A DNA stretch of 23,330 bases from an uncultured Bacteroidota bacterium (GCA_903907885.1 CAIVPY010000161.1:1-23330), one strand, 5' to 3'. Positions 1-6,905 are shown, numbered from the stretch's first letter. The notes: generated by a model from the sequence alone, not told the origin. Numbers and translations are program-made.

Positions 1-120
1 AAGCTAGTGTAGCCTAATTGGCTTTGAATGGTTGAGATTGTTTCGTGTAAAAAATGATAGTAAATACCTAGAAATTCAAAGTGGTCTAAATGCAATATAT
101 TATCTGGCTTTCCATCATTT

Positions 121-123
121 GTC
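121..123. repeat. Target-site duplication, left copy (GTC)
   Basis: GTC directly abuts the left inverted repeat and is repeated at 1562-1564 beyond the right one. A 3-bp duplication is usual for IS3 elements. A three-base match alone is weak; the support comes from its exact position at both ends. Confidence 0.6.
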
Positions 124-144
124 TTGTCCTAAAATAGGTTTACA
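124..144 (+). repeat. IS left terminal inverted repeat (IRL)
   Basis: The reverse complement has the form TGTAAAC-N6-TAGGA followed by CAA. It pairs with 1541-1561 at 18 of 21 positions. Confidence 0.85.
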
Positions 145-158
145 CTAAAAAGTGTAAA
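139..158. promoter_or_regulatory. Perfect dyad overlapping IRL, just before orfA
   Basis: TTTACACT and AGTGTAAA form an 8-bp perfect inverted repeat around a four-A loop. It ends two bases before the orfA ATG at 161, and its left arm shares the inner GTTTACA of the terminal repeat. It could be an operator, an extra transposase-binding site, or an mRNA hairpin masking the start codon. Which of these holds cannot be told from sequence. Confidence 0.5.
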
Positions 159-160
159 AT

Positions 161-571
161 ATGGAAAAGATAATCATAAAAAAACCGAGCAGCTATTTTA
201 GAGAATCGGAACGACACCAAATCATTCAAGAATACCTTAAAGGTAACAGTACTAAAAATGCTATATGGAAAAAGTACACTGGCAATACATCCGACCATGG
301 AGCATTGTTAAGATGGATGCGAAAGTTAGGATATGAGGATAATAATCCCTCTAGATTTGGTATTATTGAGCCTAATAGATTAGCAACAATGGCAAAGAAA
401 GAGCTATCAGAAAAAGATTTTGAAACACTTCAGTTACAAAAAAGAATTGCAGAATTAGAAAAGCAATTAAAAGATGCGGAGTTAAAGGCAATAGCTTTTT
501 CAACTATGGTTGACATTGCAGAAAGGGAGTTTAAAATTCCAATCAGAAAAAAGCTCAATACCAAACCATAG
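161..571 (+). CDS. IS3-family transposase OrfA (HTH and coiled coil)
   Basis: A 136-residue DNA-binding half of an IS3 transposase. Residues about 15-60 form a helix-turn-helix of the kind that recognises the terminal repeats, with RHQIIQEYL and ALLRWMRKLGY segments. Residues about 88-112 form a heptad-like coiled coil (LQLQKRIAELEKQLKDAEL), the usual OrfA multimerisation region. The frame ends at TAG 569-571, two bases before the orfB ATG. A slippery A_AAA_AAG at 547-553 lets ribosomes enter the -1 frame and make an OrfAB fusion. OrfA alone usually acts as a regulator in this family. Family-level identity is secure; the subgroup is not. Confidence 0.9.
   Translation: MEKIIIKKPSSYFRESERHQIIQEYLKGNSTKNAIWKKYTGNTSDHGALLRWMRKLGYEDNNPSRFGIIEPNRLATMAKKELSEKDFETLQLQKRIAELEKQLKDAELKAIAFSTMVDIAEREFKIPIRKKLNTKP
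547..553 (+). promoter_or_regulatory. Programmed -1 ribosomal frameshift site (A_AAA_AAG)
   Basis: In the orfA phase the site reads A-AAA-AAG (codons 548-550 and 551-553), the classic X_XXY_YYZ heptamer. A slip of -1 continues through GCT CAA TAC with no stop into orfB, giving a predicted fusion of 446 residues (131 from orfA, 315 from the orfB frame). A purine-rich AGGGAG at 524-529 lies about 17 bases upstream, where some IS frameshift sites have a Shine-Dalgarno-like stimulator. I see no obvious downstream hairpin. Confidence 0.8.
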
Positions 572-573
572 AA

Positions 574-1500
574 ATGATGAAAATAAATTTCAAACACATA
601 GGACTAGCCAAGCTATGTGGGTGGTTTGGTGTAACCAGACAGGCTTATTATCAAAATAATTGGGAAGGAATTTCAAGCACATTAGAAGAGGAGTTGATAA
701 TAAAAAAAGTGCGAGAAATACGCATGTATCATCGTAGAATAGGTACAAGGAAACTGTACGAAATGTTGCATCCGTTTATGTTAGAACATAGTATCAAAAT
801 GGGTAGAGATGCTTTGTTTAATATGCTTTCGGTTAATCATCTTCTTATACGAAAACGTAAACGAAGAATGCACACTACCAACTCCCATCATTGGCTCAGA
901 AAGTATCCCAATCTTATCAGAGAATTTACTCCAACAGGAATTAATCAACTATGGGTAAGTGATATTACTTATTGGAAAATTAACACAGGAGAACATCTAT
1001 ACATAAGTTTTATAACCGATGCTTATTCTCATAAAATTGTTGGCTACCAGGTAGCAGAAACACTGGAAGCAGTAGAAAGTATAAAGGCTTTGCAAATGGC
1101 TCTCTCAGCCTTGGGGGCAGAGAGCCATTTGAGTCTAACCCATCACAGCGATAGAGGACTTCAATATTGTAGCCATGCTTATGTAAAGCTATTGCAGGAT
1201 TATAAAATTAATATCAGTATGACCGAAAATGGAGACCCTTTGGAGAATGCTATTGCCGAAAGAGTGAATGGCATAATAAAGGATGAATACTTAGAAAATT
1301 ATGATATTGACAACATTAATGATGCAAAAGAACTTCTCAGAAATGTGGTTGAATTATATAATAACGACAGACCTCATATGAGCATTGGAAACTTAACACC
1401 TAATCAAATTCATCATGCAACATCTAATATAAAAACAGAAAGATTATGGAAAAACTATTATCGAAAACAAACTATCATTGTAAACCCATTGCAGGATTAA
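574..1500 (+). CDS. IS3-family transposase OrfB (DDE catalytic domain)
   Basis: A 308-residue catalytic half of the transposase, with an RNase H-like integrase core (rve type). The DDE triad is visible: D130 in LWVSDITYW, D193 in HHSDRGLQY and E229 in NAIAERVNG. The last two are 35 residues apart, the DDX35E spacing typical of IS3. Residues about 40-100 match the HTH_21-like region before the core (YHRRIGTRKLYEML). The ATG at 574 may allow separate translation, but the active enzyme is more likely the OrfAB frameshift product. The coding end overlaps an internal copy of the terminal repeat (1479-1500). No internal stop or missing catalytic residue is seen. Confidence 0.93.
   Translation: MMKINFKHIGLAKLCGWFGVTRQAYYQNNWEGISSTLEEELIIKKVREIRMYHRRIGTRKLYEMLHPFMLEHSIKMGRDALFNMLSVNHLLIRKRKRRMHTTNSHHWLRKYPNLIREFTPTGINQLWVSDITYWKINTGEHLYISFITDAYSHKIVGYQVAETLEAVESIKALQMALSALGAESHLSLTHHSDRGLQYCSHAYVKLLQDYKINISMTENGDPLENAIAERVNGIIKDEYLENYDIDNINDAKELLRNVVELYNNDRPHMSIGNLTPNQIHHATSNIKTERLWKNYYRKQTIIVNPLQD
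1479..1500 (+). repeat. Subterminal end-like repeat R1
   Basis: It has TGTAAAC-N6-CAGGA, the spacing of the terminal repeats, and continues as TTAA. It lies within the last codons of orfB and includes its stop codon. R2 follows exactly 30 bp later and the terminal repeat 32 bp after that. Confidence 0.7.
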
Positions 1501-1508
1501 AATCAAAC

Positions 1509-1530
1509 TGTAAACTAATGGCAGGATTAA
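1509..1530 (+). repeat. Subterminal end-like repeat R2
   Basis: A second internal copy of TGTAAAC-N6-CAGGA-TTAA, identical to R1 in 18 of 22 positions. It lies between the orfB stop and the right terminal repeat. No such copies are seen at the left end. Confidence 0.7.
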
Positions 1531-1540
1531 TCAATTAATC

Positions 1541-1561
1541 TGTAAACTTTTTTTAGGACGA
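1541..1561 (+). repeat. IS right terminal inverted repeat (IRR)
   Basis: It has the form TGTAAAC-N6-TAGGA followed by CGA, and is the inverted partner of 124-144. Two further copies of the same pattern lie just inside it. Confidence 0.85.
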
Positions 1562-1564
1562 GTC
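1562..1564. repeat. Target-site duplication, right copy (GTC)
   Basis: Partner of the GTC at 121-123. It supplies two bases of the TGA stop codon of the small minus-strand gene next to it; the same stop is rebuilt if the element is removed. Confidence 0.6.
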
Positions 1565-1736
1565 AGTTAATTGTTCCTCCAAAGCCCAAAGTGCCCGCAC
1601 CCACGCTTATCGACCAACCACCTAAAAGGCCACCTTTGGTAGGTTGTTCTTCTGGAGTAGTTGTTGTGTTTTCGGTTTGTGCTGTTGATTTTATTACATA
1701 AAGCAATGCAAACAACATAAGTAGATTTCTTATCAT
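1563..1736 (-). CDS. Small exported peptide, 57 aa, unknown function
   Basis: An ATG at 1736 opens a 57-codon frame. Residues 1-20 look like a Sec signal peptide: a positive start (MIRN), a hydrophobic stretch (LLMLFALLYVI) and a probable cleavage after STAQ. The mature part is short: a Thr/Glu/Pro-rich linker (TENTTTTPEEQ), then a Gly-rich segment with LLGGWSISVGAG and FGGTIN. That segment resembles the opening strand of an outer-membrane barrel, but the frame stops there at TGA. The IS is inserted at this stop. Removing it and one GTC copy rebuilds the same TGA, so the insertion did not obviously truncate the frame. The gene lies downstream of the secDF terminator. A different 64-aa frame on the same strand overlaps and lacks these features. 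I do not recognise a family. Confidence 0.5.
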   Translation of the reverse strand: MIRNLLMLFALLYVIKSTAQTENTTTTPEEQPTKGGLLGGWSISVGAGTLGFGGTIN

Positions 1737-1796
1737 ACGATTTTTTATTCAAATAAAACAATTTTTCATATAAGGTAACATTAAATCTTTGTTAAC

Positions 1797-1826
1797 AAAA
1801 AAGCCCCCAGTTTCCTGAAGGCTTTT
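1797..1826 (-). terminator. Intrinsic terminator after secDF
   Basis: On the minus strand, AAAAGCCTTCAG and CTGGGGGCTTTT pair (two G-U pairs) around GAAA, followed by a T run. It lies 16 bases beyond the secDF stop and separates it from the small exported-peptide gene. Confidence 0.8.
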
Positions 1827-1842
1827 CGATGGTTAAATGTAA

Positions 1843-4818
1843 TTATTTCTTACTTGTTTTATCAAAATCGATTACAATTGGAGTTGCAATACAGATTGAT
1901 GAATAAGTACCAATTACGATACCTATTAACAAGGCGAATGAGAATCCTCTGATAGTATCGCCACCAAAGATGAAGATAGATAGAATTACAAAGAAGATTG
2001 TTAATGATGTGTTGATGGTACGACTTAAAGTAGTATTCAAAGCATTATTAATAACAGCGTTTCTTTCGTCATGAGCCAGTTCGGTTTTATTCCTAATGGT
2101 TAAGTACTCACGAATACGGTCAAACACCACCACGGTATCAGTCATCGAATAACCCATTACCGTAAGGATTGCAGCTATAAAATCTTGGTTAATCTCTAAT
2201 GAGAAAGGCATGATGTTTTCGAAAATCACGTAGCAACTTAATACCACTAAAACGTCATGCACCAAAGCAGCCACCGCACCTAAACCATACTGCCATTTTT
2301 TAAATCGTACCAAGATGTAAACAAACATCAAGATACAAGAAAAAACAATCGCATACAATGCTTTCGATTTTATATCAGCCGAAACCGTTTCACCCACTTT
2401 ATTAGAACTAATAATTTCGTATTTAACACCAAATTTATCTAATCCTGTTTTCAACGCAGCTTGTACTTTTTGTTCAGCATCTTCAGCTTGGTCTTCAATT
2501 AGGTATGATGTGGTGATTTTTTGATCAAAATCGCTACCATATGTTTTCACGTCAGGAGCATCGCCCAAAGATTCACGCAAGTTTGTTTTGATAGCTTCTG
2601 TTTCCATCGCTTTTTCAAAACGTACTACATACATACGACCACCTTTGAAATCAACACCAAAATGGAAACCGTGATTTACAAAGAAGAACACAACACCCAA
2701 ACCAATAATAACAGCTGAGAACATATAGTAACGCATACGGTTACCAACAAAATTTATATTGATGTTTTTAAATGTGTTTTCGGTAGCTTTAGTCCAAAAA
2801 GTGATAACGCTATTTTTCTCTAACAAATAATCAAACATCAAACGTGTGATGAATATTGCACAAAACATTGATGAGATAATACCAATGATAAGGGTTGTAG
2901 CAAAACCTTGAATTGGGCCTGTTCCAAACACATAAAGGATTATACCTAATAACAAGGTCGTAACGTTAGAGTCTAAGATAGATGACATAGCATGTGAGAA
3001 ACCATCGGCAATACCATTTTTAATATTTTTCCCACCGTGGTGTAATTCCTCTCGTACACGCTCAAAAATTAGAATGTTTGCATCCACCGACATACCAATG
3101 GTAAGCACGATACCAGCAATACCAGGCAAAGTTAACACAGCACCCAAAGAGGTAAGTACACCTACCACGAAGAATACGTTAGCAAACAAAGCTAAATCGG
3201 CAACCCAACCCGCTTTGTTGTAATAGAAGCCCATGAATAATAAGATAGCTATCAAAGCAATTACAAAAGAAATCAATCCAGATGTGATTGCTTCTTTTCC
3301 TAAAGTTGGTCCTACTACTGCCTCACCTACGATTCTTGTAGGGGCAGGTAATTTACCGCTTTTCAAAATATTTGCTAAATCACCTGCTTCTTCTTGTGTG
3401 TAGCTTCCAGTGATAGATGAGCGTCCGTTAGGGATTTCGTTTTGTACATTTGGAGAGGAGTAAACTACATCATCCAACACGATCGCGATGGAATGTCCAA
3501 TATTCGCTTTAGTTAAATTTTTCCAGATTTTAGCACCTTCACCGTTCATGGTCATGCTTACTTCTACTTGACCTGTTTGAGAAATATCTCTGCGGGCATC
3601 AACTACTTTATCACCAGTTAATGAAGCGCCACCATCACGGCCTGTTTTTAATGCATGCATAATAACAGCAACTCCGTTTTCGCCAATTGCTTTGTATTCC
3701 CAAGCAAATTTTACGTTTGAAGGAAGTACAGATCTTACTTCAGGTCGGTTTAGCAAAGTATTGATACGAGCTGTGTCTCTGATAGCAGCTGTACCAACTG
3801 ATGAACCCTTTTCAACCAAAGTTCCTTTGTCATCAGCATAAGGACGCAAATAAGCAAACAAAGGATTTTCTTTAGAGAATTCCTCGAAACTCTTAGCTTG
3901 TGCAGCAGCAGTATCTTTTTTAGCTTTTGTCGAATCGGTTTTAACAGGCTCTGCTTTGCTTCCGCCAAGGCTAGCCAAAGCACTTTTTGTAGTATCTGCG
4001 GCTACTTCTGTTGAAGCGGCTGTATCGGTTTTAACTTCAGTGATATTTAATTTTTTCAAAATATCATTAGCTGCTGATAAATATTTAAAACCTTCTGGAT
4101 TATCAAAAGTTTCGTAGAATTCAAGTTTTGCAGAACCTTGTAATAACTTGCGCACACGGTTTGGATTGTCAACACCTGGCAATTCAACCAAAATACGACC
4201 TGAACCTTCTAATTTTTGAATGTTCGGTTGGGTTACACCAAATTTATCGATACGTGAACGAAGAATTTGAAACGAACGGTCGATTGCACCATTTGCTTCT
4301 TCACGCACATATTTAATAACTTCGTCATTTGTTGAAGCTAATTTGATTTTCTCTTTATTTGATGGATTAGCAAATATGGCAGACAACTTTCCACCAGGAG
4401 CAATCTCGTTATACGACTCGTTGAAAAGAGTGATATAATCTTTTGTGCTGGTTTTTTGTTTCTCTTTTGCGGCCTCAACAGCTTTGTTGAAAGCAGCATC
4501 AGGGTTGTTGTTTGCTAACGCTTTTACTAAATCACTTAAACTTACCTCAAGGGTTACATTCATACCACCCTGTAAGTCAAGTCCTAAGTTTAGTTCACGT
4601 TCTTTACATTGCAAATAAGTATATTTAGCAAAGCCTATGTTGTAAATAACATCGCGGCTGATTGAGTCTAAATAATACCTTTCTTTTACTAAATCACCAT
4701 TGGCAAAATCTTTAGCTTTCTGTTCAGCACGGTACGTTACCCATGTAAACGATAGCTGAAAAATGCTAACTACCGCAAGGGCAATGGCAAAAAATTTAAC
4801 GGCTCCTTTACTTTTCAT
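1843..4818 (-). CDS. secDF: Fused protein translocase subunit SecDF
   Basis: A 991-residue inner-membrane protein that uses the proton gradient to help pull Sec substrates through the membrane. It is a SecD-SecF fusion, as is common in Bacteroidota. The SecD half starts with one membrane helix (about 8-27) and carries LGLDLQGG at 78-85. Its membrane block runs from about 513 to 665, with the signature GMSVDANILIFERVREE near 575-591. The SecF half carries GVDFKGG at 721-727 and the matching MTDTVVVFDRIRE motif near its end. A low-complexity Thr/Ala/Lys/Ser stretch (about 262-311) interrupts the periplasmic P1 region. The start at 4818 (MKSKG) places the first helix correctly. A good promoter lies 46 bases upstream. 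The gene is transcribed alone. Confidence 0.97.
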   Translation of the reverse strand: MKSKGAVKFFAIALAVVSIFQLSFTWVTYRAEQKAKDFANGDLVKERYYLDSISRDVIYNIGFAKYTYLQCKERELNLGLDLQGGMNVTLEVSLSDLVKALANNNPDAAFNKAVEAAKEKQKTSTKDYITLFNESYNEIAPGGKLSAIFANPSNKEKIKLASTNDEVIKYVREEANGAIDRSFQILRSRIDKFGVTQPNIQKLEGSGRILVELPGVDNPNRVRKLLQGSAKLEFYETFDNPEGFKYLSAANDILKKLNITEVKTDTAASTEVAADTTKSALASLGGSKAEPVKTDSTKAKKDTAAAQAKSFEEFSKENPLFAYLRPYADDKGTLVEKGSSVGTAAIRDTARINTLLNRPEVRSVLPSNVKFAWEYKAIGENGVAVIMHALKTGRDGGASLTGDKVVDARRDISQTGQVEVSMTMNGEGAKIWKNLTKANIGHSIAIVLDDVVYSSPNVQNEIPNGRSSITGSYTQEEAGDLANILKSGKLPAPTRIVGEAVVGPTLGKEAITSGLISFVIALIAILLFMGFYYNKAGWVADLALFANVFFVVGVLTSLGAVLTLPGIAGIVLTIGMSVDANILIFERVREELHHGGKNIKNGIADGFSHAMSSILDSNVTTLLLGIILYVFGTGPIQGFATTLIIGIISSMFCAIFITRLMFDYLLEKNSVITFWTKATENTFKNININFVGNRMRYYMFSAVIIGLGVVFFFVNHGFHFGVDFKGGRMYVVRFEKAMETEAIKTNLRESLGDAPDVKTYGSDFDQKITTSYLIEDQAEDAEQKVQAALKTGLDKFGVKYEIISSNKVGETVSADIKSKALYAIVFSCILMFVYILVRFKKWQYGLGAVAALVHDVLVVLSCYVIFENIMPFSLEINQDFIAAILTVMGYSMTDTVVVFDRIREYLTIRNKTELAHDERNAVINNALNTTLSRTINTSLTIFFVILSIFIFGGDTIRGFSFALLIGIVIGTYSSICIATPIVIDFDKTSKK

Positions 4819-4864
4819 TTTATGTGTGTGTTCTGTTAATAATTCTTAATTTTTATAAGGACGG

Positions 4865-4896
4865 CAAATATATGTTTTGGCATCTCTAAAAGCAAA
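4865..4896 (-). promoter_or_regulatory. Bacteroidota-type promoter for secDF
   Basis: On the minus strand, TTTG (4896-4893), 20 bases, then TATATTTG (4872-4865). This is an exact fit to TTTG-N19/20-TAnnTTTG. It leaves a leader of about 40 bases before the secDF ATG. Confidence 0.6.
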
Positions 4897-5099
4897 GTTT
4901 TTAAATATTCATAAAATCAGCCTGTTAACTTTAATTTTTATAATTTTCGCAAAATCAACTTCTACATTTTAAGCAATTGTTTTTGCTCAATTTATTAGAA
5001 AAAAGGGGTTTGCTTTAAACAATGTGTTTGTAACTGCAAAAGTTTTATACCAATTGCCCGATTAGTTTCGTTTTTGTTTAAATCACTATAATATACAAT

Positions 5100-5720
5100 A
5101 TGGAAAACCAGAGTTTAAGTTTATTAGATATGTTAGGAAAAGGCGGTATTATCATGATACCTATAGGCCTTCTTTCGGTTCTTAGCATATACTTTATAAT
5201 TGAGAGATTTGTATACATTAGGAGCGCTGGAAAGCATGAAAGTAATTTTTTACACAACCTAAAAGACTTACTAGCCAAGGGCGATGTGAAAGCATCTATC
5301 GCATATTGCCAAAGAGTGAATTCTCCAATTAGCAGAGTGGTTGAAAAGGGAGTAATGCGCTTAGGTAAACCAATTAAGGATATTGAAAGTGCTATGGAAA
5401 GTATGGCCTCTTTAGAAATATCGAAACTTGAAAAAAATCTTACCTTCTTGGGTATCACGGCTGGTATTGCTCCCATGCTTGGTTTTATCGGAACCATTTT
5501 GGGTATTATTAAAATCTTTTTTGATATATCGGTAAGCAACAATTTTGACATTAGCGTTATTGCTAATGGTTTGTATCAAAAAATGATTACTTCATGTGCG
5601 GGTCTTATCGTAGGTGTTATGGCTTATGTAGGTTACCATATTTTAAATAGTATGATTGATAGATTTAGTCACAGAATGGAGCAAACTGCCGTTGACTTTG
5701 TAGATATGTTGGACAGCTAA
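5100..5720 (+). CDS. exbB: MotA/TolQ/ExbB proton channel family protein
   Basis: A 206-residue inner-membrane proton-channel subunit that, with ExbD, couples the proton gradient to TonB-type transport or Tol-type envelope work. It has three membrane segments (about 15-36, 112-140 and 150-175) and a cytoplasmic domain between the first two. The MotA/ExbB signature is clear: the segment LTFLGITAGIAPMLGFIG (about 114-131) and the following TILGIIKIFF. The start at 5100 gives the short periplasmic N-terminus usual in ExbB. exbD begins 9 bases after the stop, so the two are almost surely co-transcribed. No tonB, tolA or second exbD follows, so whether it serves TonB or another partner is open. secDF is divergent, 281 bases away. 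Confidence 0.9.
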   Translation: MENQSLSLLDMLGKGGIIMIPIGLLSVLSIYFIIERFVYIRSAGKHESNFLHNLKDLLAKGDVKASIAYCQRVNSPISRVVEKGVMRLGKPIKDIESAMESMASLEISKLEKNLTFLGITAGIAPMLGFIGTILGIIKIFFDISVSNNFDISVIANGLYQKMITSCAGLIVGVMAYVGYHILNSMIDRFSHRMEQTAVDFVDMLDS

Positions 5721-5729
5721 TTTAAAACC

Positions 5730-6128
5730 ATGAAATTTAGACGTAAAAAAAAATTTGAGGCTGAAGTAGCAACATCATCATTGAACGATATCATGTTCTT
5801 CTTGTTGCTGTTTTTCCTTATCGTATCTACATTGGCAAATCCTAGTGTAATTAAAGTGTTGCTTCCAAAAGCTAAAAACAATGTGGCTTTCAACAAACAA
5901 CAAGTTACCCTTACTGTTAACAAAGAAAAAGAATATTATCTTAACAACAAATTGATTGTTCCTGCAGATTTAGAGAATGCAATAAAGCGTGAAACCGCTT
6001 CTATGCCCGACCCGACCATTGTTTTACGTATGGACGCAGAACTAAACATTCAAGATTTGGTAGATATTTTGGCTACAGGAACAAAATTAAAAGTAAGGGT
6101 TGTTATGGCAACTCAATTTGCCAAATAA
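5730..6128 (+). CDS. exbD: ExbD/TolR family biopolymer transport protein
   Basis: A 132-residue partner of the ExbB-like protein just upstream. It has a basic cytoplasmic start (MKFRRKKK), one membrane helix (about 21-38) and a periplasmic domain. D20 in SLNDIMFFLLLFF is in the position of the proton-carrying aspartate of ExbD/TolR, at the cytoplasmic edge of the helix. The domain after residue 40 has the ExbD pattern (VTLTVNKEKEYYLNN, then VDILATGTKLKVRVVMAT). It is convergent with the uridine kinase gene, with only 10 bases between the stop codons and no hairpin there. It could equally be called TolR. Confidence 0.88.
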   Translation: MKFRRKKKFEAEVATSSLNDIMFFLLLFFLIVSTLANPSVIKVLLPKAKNNVAFNKQQVTLTVNKEKEYYLNNKLIVPADLENAIKRETASMPDPTIVLRMDAELNIQDLVDILATGTKLKVRVVMATQFAK

Positions 6129-6138
6129 AAAAAAGCAA

Positions 6139-6834
6139 CTAATTAAGTTTTTCTCTGAAATGGCTTTCAATAACTTTTAAGCTATTGTTAAAGTGACTGT
6201 TGTTATTAATAATCATATCTGCTTGCTGAATAAAAGGCACTAAGTATTTATGGTAGGCAGGCATCACGTGGTTCTTCCATTGATATAGCACAAAATCTTT
6301 AGGAATATTTCTTTCGGCTACGTCTCTTTTCAATCTCCTTCTCAAAGCAATTTCCTCCTCAGCATTTATAAATATCTTCAAATCGAATTGTTTGAAAAGG
6401 TCTTCGTGGTAGAAAATAAATAAACCCTCGCAAACCACGATGGGTGCGGGTTTAAATTCAAGTAAAGGGCCTAATTGGTTTTCGTGTTGAAATAAATACT
6501 CATTGCGATATATGGTTTCCCCTTTGTGGAGGGCATTAATGTCTTTTGCAAAAGCATTCAAATCTATACACTCTGGCAAATCATAATTTGTGTGGCCATT
6601 CTCATCTAAAGCATGATCAAATGCTAGTTTGTAGTAATTATCTTGAGAAACAATACATACTTGATCTACACTAAACAACTCTCTTAATTCGTTTAAAAAC
6701 AGGGTTTTACCCATGGCGCTACCGCCCGAAATACCTACTAAGTATGGCTTTGTTACTTTCACAATGGCAATTAAACTCTTTTTTTTGATAGTTAAAATTT
6801 TATAAGTAATAATTTGCAATCTGTTTAATACCAT
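6139..6834 (-). CDS. udk: Uridine kinase family protein
   Basis: A cytoplasmic P-loop kinase of the uridine kinase/phosphoribulokinase family, which phosphorylates uridine and cytidine in pyrimidine salvage. The P-loop GISGGSAMGKT sits at residues 34-44 of the long frame. Other family hallmarks are SQDNYYK, NYDLPECIDL (the NFDHPEAFD-like motif), VVCEGLFIF and the RRLKRDVAERN lid region. The only in-frame ATG is at 6834 and gives 231 residues. The first 24 of these are AT-rich and have no counterpart in the family, and a GTG at 6762 would give a 207-residue protein starting VKVTKPYLVGISGG, which fits the family better. I keep the ATG as the outer limit and regard the GTG as likely. Specificity toward uridine is inferred. 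Confidence 0.88.
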   Translation of the reverse strand: MVLNRLQIITYKILTIKKKSLIAIVKVTKPYLVGISGGSAMGKTLFLNELRELFSVDQVCIVSQDNYYKLAFDHALDENGHTNYDLPECIDLNAFAKDINALHKGETIYRNEYLFQHENQLGPLLEFKPAPIVVCEGLFIFYHEDLFKQFDLKIFINAEEEIALRRRLKRDVAERNIPKDFVLYQWKNHVMPAYHKYLVPFIQQADMIINNNSHFNNSLKVIESHFREKLN

Positions 6835-6905
6835 TAGAATTACTTGGGCGAATATTCCTTTTCTCTTATAAAAATATATTATTATCGTAGCACTTTAAAA
6901 ACAAA

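Larger units (their letters stand above)
124..1561 (+). mobile_element. Complete IS3-family insertion sequence
   Basis: A 1,438-bp element with two overlapping-phase reading frames (orfA, orfB). It is bounded by 21-bp terminal inverted repeats (124-144 and 1541-1561) that match at 18 of 21 positions, and flanked on both sides by the triplet GTC (121-123 and 1562-1564), read as the target duplication. The DDE transposase, the -1 frameshift site and the 3-bp duplication all fit the IS3 family. IS3 elements usually end in TG/CA; here the ends as set by the GTC duplication are TT and GA, so the exact ends could be off by one base. Both frames look intact, so the element may be active. I cannot assign a subgroup. 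Confidence 0.9.

Noticed and set aside
1..123. An open minus-strand frame running off the left edge (NDGKPDNILHLD and onward)
   Set aside because: About 40 codons are open, but there is no ATG, the frame is closed just upstream with or without the IS, and the length is within chance. It could be part of a real gene beyond the window.
1567..1761. 64-codon minus-strand frame starting MFYLNKKSYDKK
   Set aside because: It overlaps the 57-codon frame, which has a proper signal peptide; this one has a basic, irregular composition and no recognisable feature.
5078..5551. 157-codon minus-strand frame opposite exbB
   Set aside because: Antisense shadow of a gene with clear ExbB motifs; its hydrophobic content mirrors the membrane helices on the other strand.
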